In this document: positions 3,169-8,503 of the stretch, in pieces | Position numbering within the stretch: the first letter of the stretch is position 1 | Layout: every line of letters starts with the position of its first letter | Assembly (NCBI GenBank): GCA_029263275.1 | Contig: JAJCXU010000166.1 | Location: 1 to 8,503, forward strand | Origin: Ilumatobacter sp. | GTDB taxonomy: Bacteria > Actinomycetota > Acidimicrobiia > Acidimicrobiales > Ilumatobacteraceae | Reading direction: 5' to 3' | Length of the DNA: 8,503 nucleotides | Translations under genes and position numbers: made by a program | Notes under the pieces: generated by a model | Told to the model about the DNA's origin: nothing | What the model saw: only the letters and a program-made list of their open reading frames with translations | The model's database searches: none

Positions 3169-6086
3169 GCGTCGACGCCTCGCGCATCGTCGAGGTGTTG
3201 GCCGATCTCGCCGGCACGGATCGAGGTCCGTCGATCACGTCGGTCGACACCGATCTGATGCAGTGGCTGCCGCTGAGCTACACGAACCTGCTCGTCGGCA
3301 AGTCGGGAATTCGGCCTGTCAGCGAAGACGCTGATTTCGTCGACCCCATCGCCACCGACGACACCACCCAGCGCATCATGAAGACGGCACGACTCCGCAG
3401 CGCTGACGATGACGACGACGTGCTCCGCGTGGGGTGGCTGTGGCTGGTCGGAGACCACCCGCAACGCGGACAGATCATGACGCCGCTCGTCTCGCTCCCC
3501 GTGAAGCGGTCGATGCGCGACCGCATCGGTGGACGAATCGTGAAGATGTTCGGTGTCGACAACACCATGATCGATGTCGTCGCCACCGGCGAGCCTGAGC
3601 TCACTGACCTTGTCGAGAACGAGGAGCTGCGACGGGATCTCGGCGTATACGTCGACGTGGATCCCGCGTGGGCGGAGGTCGCAGAGGCGCACGCATCGTT
3701 GGACGACGAACACGGCGTGGCGCTCAGAACGTGGGCGGCCGAAGCGGCGGCTGCGGCAGGTTGCCCCACTCGGGCGGTGGTGGCGGCCGACCGGTCACCG
3801 GCCGCGCTGCGCCGGAGCGACCAGCTCCTCGTCGTTGCCGGTGTCGCGCTCTATGTCGCCCCTCGCGAACTTCAACGCTCGGTGACGACGGCCTCGACAC
3901 TGCAGTCATGGGCGGCTCAGAACGTCAACGACACGGCGCTTGCCGCGCTCTACGCCGACGAGTCGGCGGTGCCTTCAGCCGATGGTTCTCCGCCGCCCGG
4001 CGAGAGTCCGTTCGAGCTGAACGCGGCGCAGCGCGGAGCGGTGGCAGCGGTGGGGCGACAACGTCTGACGGTCTTGTCCGGACCGCCAGGCACTGGCAAG
4101 ACGCAGACCGTTGCCGCAGTGGCGTTCGATCAGGTTCGTCGTGGGCGAAACGTGCTCGTCGTGGCTCCGACCAATGCATCGGTGACCGCGTTGACCACGC
4201 TGATGGAGCAGACGCCAGGTCCCGACCCCGTCGTCTTCGGAGCATCGACGCACCGCTTCGAAGTTGCGAGCCAATTGACCGAACGGGCCAGCACGTTTCG
4301 CGAGGCCGACTTCCTGAATCGGCGGACCGACGCGTACGAACGCGTGCGAGATGACGTTGCTCGGCGTCGGCGGGCCATCGAGGTGCTGCTCGCGACCGAG
4401 GCCGCCGCGGCTCTCGACCCGGCTGAGGTCATGTTGAGCCGGGCTGAGGCGCCCGGCCTGTTCGAGTCTGGCGCTGACCTCAGCGCTGCGCACGAGCTGG
4501 CACGGTCGGCCATGGACTTCGAGGACCCAGGGAGCTCGTGGTGGCGACGTCGTCGGGCGCGACGTGCCCTCGCCCGGCTTCGTACCGTGTGCCGGGCGAG
4601 CGAGACCGAATCGCTGGCCACGCTCGCCCGTCATGTGCGACTGGCGGAGGCACAGCGTCGTCATGCTGATCTGGAGATGTCGGGCGGGCTCGACCTCTCA
4701 CCGTTGTGGGCATCGCTCCTCGACGCAACCGATAGCTTGCGTCACGCCAGTGGGGCACTGCTCGAAGCGGCGACTCAGCAGCGCGACCGTGCTGATCGCT
4801 CGTCGCAACGGGCGGTTGCGGCGGTTGCGGCCGCGCTGCGATCAGGACGACAGCGGCGCCGCGACCTGCTTGCCGAAGTCGACGCTGCTGAGTTGCTCGA
4901 GCCACTGCCGCTCTGGGTGTCCACGCTTCGCGACGTCGATGACCTGTTGCCGATGCAGGCGGGGATGTTCGACCTGGTGATCATCGACGAGGCGTCACAC
5001 ATCGACCAGGTCAGCGCTGCGCCGGCATTGTTGCGTGCGAAGTCCGCGCTCGTCGTCGGCGATCCGCGCCAGCTGCGTCACGTCTCGTTCGTGTCGGGTG
5101 ATCGAATTGCTGCGGCGATTGCCGCGCACGGGCTGAGCGGTCAAGAGGTTGCGGCCCAGCTCGACGTTCAGCGACGATCGCTCTTCGATGCGGCAGCCAG
5201 CGTGCAACCGCCATTGCTGCTCGACGAGCACTATCGGAGCGCTCCACATCTGATCGACTTCTCGGCGCAACGGTTCTACGACGGGCGTCTCGGTGTAGCG
5301 ACGCGCCACCCGAACAACGAACGCGAGGACTGCATCGAGGTCGTCGAGGTGGACGGAACGCGTTCGGCAGCGGGGGTGAATGATGACGAGATCGAGACCG
5401 TCGTCGAGCTGTTACGCCACGATCTCGAGGAGGGCCGCGATTCCGTCGGTGTGATCACGCCGTTCAGAGCGCAGGCGGATGCGATGGAAGCAGCGCTTCG
5501 GGATGCCTTCGACTTGGCGGAGATCGATCGACTCAACCTCCGGGTTGGCACGGTGCACGGTTTCCAGGGCTGCCAACGCGAGGTGATGTACATGTCGATG
5601 TGTCTCGATGACGAGGCGGCGGCGGGAAGCAGGTCGTTTGTCGACGATCCGGCGTTGTTCAACGTGATGGTGACGCGGGCGCGCCGGTCGGTCATCGTCG
5701 TCACGAGCGCTCGGGAGCACCCAGCACGGCTGCTGGCGGAGTACATCCGCCACGGCGACCTTGCCGGTCGCCAAGCCTCCTCGACAACGGATTGGGCAGC
5801 GCGGTCGGCGATCTGGCCACGGCGAGTCGTCGCCGAACTCTGCGCGGCGGGTGTGACGGTGCAAACCGGGTACCTGGTTGGCCGCCACGAGATCGACGCG
5901 GTGGTGGGTCGCGGCGACGCAGCGCTCGGGCTGGTGTGCGGCGTGCATCCTGACGGACTGGACGAACACATCGACCGGCACCTTGAACTCAGCCGCCTTG
6001 GGTGGACCGTGCGCGAGGTCTTCGCTTCCAGATGGCTCGATCAACTGCCGGCACTCGCCGTCGATCTCCGCAGTTCTCACGGTTGA
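3165..6086 (+). CDS. Superfamily 1 (Upf1/DNA2-like) helicase with degenerate C-terminal nuclease-fold domain
   Basis: A 973-residue ATP-dependent DNA/RNA helicase. Domains in order: an unrecognised N-terminal region (1-280); a Q-motif-like FELNAAQRGAV (283-293); Walker A GPPGTGKT (306-313); motif Ia APTNAS (334-339); a helical, Arg-rich insertion (about 375-595, with WWRRRRARRALARLR at 459-473); Walker B DEAS (608-611); motif III GDPRQL (632-637); motif IV region LDEHYRS (686-692); VITPFRAQ (763-770); motif V TVHGFQG (796-802); motif VI VMVTRAR (834-840). The tail (about 873-965) has the pattern of restriction-endonuclease-like domains that end such helicases: HEIDAVVG, a strand LGLVCGV, an acidic-His helix, LSRLGW, then VFASRW. 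The usual catalytic Glu of 'IECDG' is Val here, so it is probably a binding remnant. All helicase motifs are intact. The start ATG has GGAG eight bases upstream. MazG follows after 23 bases. A DNA repair, RNA turnover or defence role cannot be told apart from sequence. Confidence 0.9.
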   Translation: MSVDASRIVEVLADLAGTDRGPSITSVDTDLMQWLPLSYTNLLVGKSGIRPVSEDADFVDPIATDDTTQRIMKTARLRSADDDDDVLRVGWLWLVGDHPQRGQIMTPLVSLPVKRSMRDRIGGRIVKMFGVDNTMIDVVATGEPELTDLVENEELRRDLGVYVDVDPAWAEVAEAHASLDDEHGVALRTWAAEAAAAAGCPTRAVVAADRSPAALRRSDQLLVVAGVALYVAPRELQRSVTTASTLQSWAAQNVNDTALAALYADESAVPSADGSPPPGESPFELNAAQRGAVAAVGRQRLTVLSGPPGTGKTQTVAAVAFDQVRRGRNVLVVAPTNASVTALTTLMEQTPGPDPVVFGASTHRFEVASQLTERASTFREADFLNRRTDAYERVRDDVARRRRAIEVLLATEAAAALDPAEVMLSRAEAPGLFESGADLSAAHELARSAMDFEDPGSSWWRRRRARRALARLRTVCRASETESLATLARHVRLAEAQRRHADLEMSGGLDLSPLWASLLDATDSLRHASGALLEAATQQRDRADRSSQRAVAAVAAALRSGRQRRRDLLAEVDAAELLEPLPLWVSTLRDVDDLLPMQAGMFDLVIIDEASHIDQVSAAPALLRAKSALVVGDPRQLRHVSFVSGDRIAAAIAAHGLSGQEVAAQLDVQRRSLFDAAASVQPPLLLDEHYRSAPHLIDFSAQRFYDGRLGVATRHPNNEREDCIEVVEVDGTRSAAGVNDDEIETVVELLRHDLEEGRDSVGVITPFRAQADAMEAALRDAFDLAEIDRLNLRVGTVHGFQGCQREVMYMSMCLDDEAAAGSRSFVDDPALFNVMVTRARRSVIVVTSAREHPARLLAEYIRHGDLAGRQASSTTDWAARSAIWPRRVVAELCAAGVTVQTGYLVGRHEIDAVVGRGDAALGLVCGVHPDGLDEHIDRHLELSRLGWTVREVFASRWLDQLPALAVDLRSSHG

Positions 6087-6095
6087 TCGACGAAG

Positions 6096-6101
6096 TACGG
6101 T
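6096..6101 (+). promoter_or_regulatory. Putative -10 box (TACGGT) of the mazG-like gene, leaderless type
   Basis: TACGGT is followed by eight bases and then ATG 6110. There is no Shine-Dalgarno site before the ATG. This is the third example in the window of a hexamer, eight bases and a start codon. It lies ten bases after the helicase stop, so the gene could be transcribed alone or as read-through from the helicase. Confidence 0.45.
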
Positions 6102-6109
6102 GCCGCCAC

Positions 6110-6388
6110 ATGGACCTCGCCGAACTGCAAGACGTCATCGAGCGCACCTACGGCGACCGTGATCGTGAACGCGGGGTGTCTGCCACGGTCGCTTGGTTGG
6201 CCGAAGAGGTCGGTGAGCTGGCGCAGGCGGTCCGCAAGGGAACTCACGAGCAGCAGATCCACGAGTTCAGTGATGTGATCGCGTGGGTTGCGACGTTGGC
6301 GAATCAGCAGGGAGTCGACCTGACTGCTGCAATCGAGCGGTTCGCTGCCGGCTGTCCGAAGTGTGCCGCGCTGCCGTGTAACTGCTGA
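6110..6388 (+). CDS. MazG-like nucleotide pyrophosphohydrolase with cysteine-rich tail
   Basis: A 92-residue all-alpha protein of the MazG/dUTPase-2 superfamily. It carries the metal-binding signature as EEVGE (32-36) followed by EFSD (52-55), the EExxE...ExxD pattern that holds Mg2+ for hydrolysing nucleoside triphosphates to monophosphate and pyrophosphate. The length is that of single-domain MazG-like proteins, which act as dimers or tetramers to remove damaged or surplus nucleotides. The C-terminus GCPKCAALPCNC (81-92) has four cysteines (82, 85, 90, 92) in a CxxC...CxC layout, suggesting a small metal site or redox-sensitive tail. I chose ATG 6110 because it follows a -10 box by eight bases and the preceding in-frame codons are helicase coding sequence in another frame. 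A longer frame opens at 6002, but its extra residues look like a shadow. The natural substrate is unknown. Confidence 0.87.
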   Translation: MDLAELQDVIERTYGDRDRERGVSATVAWLAEEVGELAQAVRKGTHEQQIHEFSDVIAWVATLANQQGVDLTAAIERFAAGCPKCAALPCNC

Positions 6389-6397
6389 AGAGCCGCA

Positions 6398-6459
6398 GTT
6401 GAGTGTCCAGAGTGACTATCGTCACGGGTGGGCAGGCGTGTCGCCGTGGCTCACTCAAC
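6398..6459 (+). promoter_or_regulatory. Promoter/operator region of the DUF4389 gene with CRP-like dyad
   Basis: The 87-base gap after mazG holds a dyad GTGAC-tatc-GTCAC (6412-6425), which reads GTGA-N6-TCAC, the core spacing of CRP/FNR-family sites. A candidate -10 hexamer TATCGT (6417-6422) lies within it, so binding there would be expected to repress. A wider 8-base inverted repeat, GTTGAGTG (6398-6405) and CACTCAAC (6452-6459), brackets the region. No firm -35 box is seen. Confidence 0.4.
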
Positions 6460-6466
6460 AGGAGGT
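6460..6466 (+). promoter_or_regulatory. Strong Shine-Dalgarno (AGGAGGT) of the DUF4389 gene
   Basis: AGGAGGT lies nine bases before ATG 6476 and fixes that start. It is the strongest ribosome site on the plus strand, contrasting with the SD-less starts of the receiver and mazG genes. It suggests high or conventional leadered translation. Confidence 0.75.
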
Positions 6467-6475
6467 TTGAAAACA

Positions 6476-7036
6476 ATGAATGAAACAGTCTCATTTGACG
6501 TCGAGTACACCGAGGAAAGAAACCGGCTCACGGTCTTCTTCCGGATGATCATGGTCATTCCGCACGTGATCGTCGCAGGACTCTGGAGCTACTTCGTCGG
6601 CTTGCTCGCGTTGGTCCAGTGGTTCATCATCTTGTTCACTGGCCAGCGCAACGAGGGCATCTGGGGGATGCAGAACCAGTACCTCGGCTATGCGACCCGC
6701 GTCAACACCTATGCGGGCATTCTGCACGACGTCTTCCCGCCGTTCGGCACCGACGCCGGCACGGTCCCCGTGACGTACGAGTTCTCCTATTCCGCAGAAG
6801 CGAACCGACTGTCGAACTTCTTCCGCATGTTCTGGATCATTCCCGCATTGATCATGGCGATGATCTTCGGCATCGGTGCCGCCGTGCTCGGCTTGATCGC
6901 TTGGTTCGCGATCATCTTCACCGGCAAGATGCCCCGTGGCATGTTCGACTTCATGGTGAAGGCCCAGCGCATCAACACTCGGGTTCAGAGCTACGGCAAC
7001 CTGATGACCGACGGGTACCCGAACGCCGAGGCGTAG
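6476..7036 (+). CDS. DUF4389-family membrane protein, two tandem units
   Basis: A 186-residue integral membrane protein of unknown function, matching the DUF4389 pattern common in actinobacteria. Each unit has a short N-terminal beta-like segment (VSFDVEYTEE, 5-14; VTYEFSYSAE, 99-108), then NRLxxFFRM, a two-helix membrane hairpin (about 25-56 and 119-150) ending WFxIxFTG, then a soluble part with TRVxxY and DxxP. The two units align without gaps at an offset of exactly 94 residues (for example FFRM 21-24 and 115-118, FTG 54-56 and 148-150, TRV 74-76 and 168-170). Four membrane helices are predicted and there is no cleavable signal peptide. The start ATG is set by AGGAGGT. The next gene is convergent. 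The biochemical role of the family is not known to me. Confidence 0.85.
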   Translation: MNETVSFDVEYTEERNRLTVFFRMIMVIPHVIVAGLWSYFVGLLALVQWFIILFTGQRNEGIWGMQNQYLGYATRVNTYAGILHDVFPPFGTDAGTVPVTYEFSYSAEANRLSNFFRMFWIIPALIMAMIFGIGAAVLGLIAWFAIIFTGKMPRGMFDFMVKAQRINTRVQSYGNLMTDGYPNAEA

Positions 7037-7088
7037 TTCTTCCACTCTGAACTCCGCCACCAATCGACCACGGTCGATGTGAACGACA

Positions 7089-7119
7089 GTTGCGCCGGGC
7101 CGCTCAGGCTCGGCGCAAC
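7089..7119. terminator. Bidirectional hairpin terminator between convergent genes
   Basis: GTTGCGCCG (7089-7097) pairs perfectly with CGGCGCAAC (7111-7119). The stem extends inward through GGCC/GGCT (7098-7101 and 7107-7110, one G:T pair), leaving a five-base loop at 7102-7106. It lies 52 bases after the DUF4389 stop. The TGA of the minus-strand gene (7106-7104) is inside the loop. No T tract follows on either strand. Confidence 0.7.
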
Positions 7120-7568
7120 GGTTCCACGGCGATGACGTAGTCCGCGAGGCGCGCGGCGATCTCGATGGTCGACTCTGGATCCTCGGGGTCGGGTGCATCC
7201 CACACCTCGGAGATGCGGCGCCACCGGTCAGCGCCGATGAACATGCCGGTCTCGGCCTCAGCACCGAGCTGCTCTCGCCACGCTGCCTCATGGGCGAGCA
7301 GTCGGTCGAGCACCGCCTGATTGTCCTCATCCTTCGGGTGTTCGGTGTGAAAGCCGATTTCGAGCCCCACCCCGCCCTTCGGGAGCTTGATCAGCTGCGC
7401 CTCGTAGTGCTCCTTCTTGGCATCGTCGTACCAGACCTTGAGCCCGCGCCCGTGCGACGACGAATGCAGCTCGCCGTCGACTGACGACGCGAACCCCTCG
7501 AACGCATCAAACACCCATTCGAAGAACCCGCGGCTGATCCCGTCGTCTGACGTGCCGCGACTTCTCAT
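7104..7568 (-). CDS. Hypothetical protein, unrecognised family
   Basis: A 154-residue soluble protein that I do not recognise. It is acidic overall, with no signal peptide or membrane segment. Visible elements: an aromatic-rich amphipathic helix ISRGFFEWVFDAFEGFASSV (11-30); an extended stretch with LKVWYDD (43-49); a strand pair YEAQLIKL and GVGLEIGFHTEH (56-63, 66-77); a helix of charged residues DNQAVLDRLLAHEAAWREQLG (82-102); MFIGADRWRRISEVWD (109-124); and a C-terminal helix IEIAARLADYVIAVEPLRRA (135-154). Codon and residue use look like a real actinobacterial gene: charged helices alternating with beta strands. ATG 7568 is preferred; a TTG one codon upstream is possible. No clear ribosome site precedes either. 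It lies 92 bases downstream of asd on the same strand and could be co-transcribed with it. Confidence 0.75.
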   Translation of the reverse strand: MRSRGTSDDGISRGFFEWVFDAFEGFASSVDGELHSSSHGRGLKVWYDDAKKEHYEAQLIKLPKGGVGLEIGFHTEHPKDEDNQAVLDRLLAHEAAWREQLGAEAETGMFIGADRWRRISEVWDAPDPEDPESTIEIAARLADYVIAVEPLRRA

Positions 7569-7625
7569 CAATTCTGTGAGCAGTCGGGATCAGGAGGTTC
7601 GAGGGCACGGCGCGAAGCGACGACG

Positions 7626-7639
7626 TTGAGCTTGCTCAA
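7626..7639 (-). repeat. Short inverted repeat in the asd-hypothetical gap
   Basis: TTGAGC (7626-7631) and GCTCAA (7634-7639) are perfect inverted copies two bases apart, 21 bases downstream of the asd stop. The usable stem is about five base pairs with a four-base loop and no T run, so it is a weak terminator at best or a small operator. Nothing else stands out in 7569-7660. Confidence 0.3.
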
Positions 7640-7660
7640 TGAGAAGCTTTCGCAACGCAG

Positions 7661-8503
<843 letters not shown>

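Noticed and set aside
2792..3334. Plus-strand open frame across the tRNA and the helicase start
   Set aside because: It reads through tRNA-Pro and its terminator and is rich in Arg and Ser; no support as a protein.
5276..5971. Minus-strand open frame of about 231 codons, Ser/Arg/Thr rich, opposite the helicase
   Set aside because: Low-complexity antisense translation; the helicase motifs on the plus strand explain the region.
6002..6109. Upstream extension of the mazG-like gene to an in-frame start at 6002
   Set aside because: The added residues are helicase coding sequence in a different frame and have no MazG similarity; ATG 6110 begins right at the family's first helix.

Overview
The window looks like chromosomal DNA of a high-GC actinobacterium. 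The best guess is an Acidimicrobiia/Ilumatobacter-like lineage: a paired ArsA/Get3-type ATPase operon is present, the second ATPase resembles the Rv3679/Rv3680 pair of mycobacteria, Shine-Dalgarno sites are sparse, TANNNT -10 boxes abut start codons, and a two-unit DUF4389 membrane protein is present. The taxon is inferred from gene content and composition, not from a marker gene.

Layout. (1) Positions 1-338, minus strand: the N-terminus of a secreted or membrane NfeD/ClpP-class protein, cut by the window edge. (2) Positions 341-2379, plus strand: two ArsA/Get3-like ATPases overlapping by one base. The first keeps the signature lysine of the deviant Walker A motif and the second has serine there. 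(3) 2431-2883: a stand-alone receiver-domain protein. (4) 2912-2988: tRNA-Pro(CGG) with an encoded CCA, followed one base later by a strong hairpin terminator and three more hairpins in the gap to the next gene. (5) 3165-6086: a large superfamily 1 (Upf1/DNA2-like) helicase with a C-terminal restriction-endonuclease-fold domain that seems to have lost its catalytic residues. (6) 6110-6388: a small MazG-type nucleotide pyrophosphohydrolase with a cysteine-rich tail. (7) 6476-7036: a four-helix DUF4389 membrane protein made of a gapless 94-residue duplication. (8) 7104-7568, minus: an unrecognised protein converging on the DUF4389 gene, with its stop codon in the loop of the shared terminator hairpin. 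(9) 7661-8503, minus: aspartate-semialdehyde dehydrogenase (asd), missing its N-terminus at the window edge.

How the parts may work together. The ArsA pair probably forms one ATPase complex, and the adjacent NfeD-type membrane protein and receiver protein could belong to the same membrane-protein handling process; this is inference from proximity. The helicase and MazG genes are 23 bases apart and both act on nucleic acids or nucleotides. asd is ordinary amino-acid biosynthesis (lysine, threonine, methionine, diaminopimelate).

Regulation. Three plus-strand genes show the same start geometry: a TANNNT hexamer, exactly eight bases, then the start codon. This predicts leaderless mRNAs and fixes the start of the first ATPase at GTG 341. 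The DUF4389 gene is different: it has a strong AGGAGGT ribosome site and a GTGA-N6-TCAC dyad over its putative -10. No mobile element, CRISPR array or long intergenic region was seen; the longest gap without a protein or tRNA gene is 2989-3164, and it is filled with hairpins.
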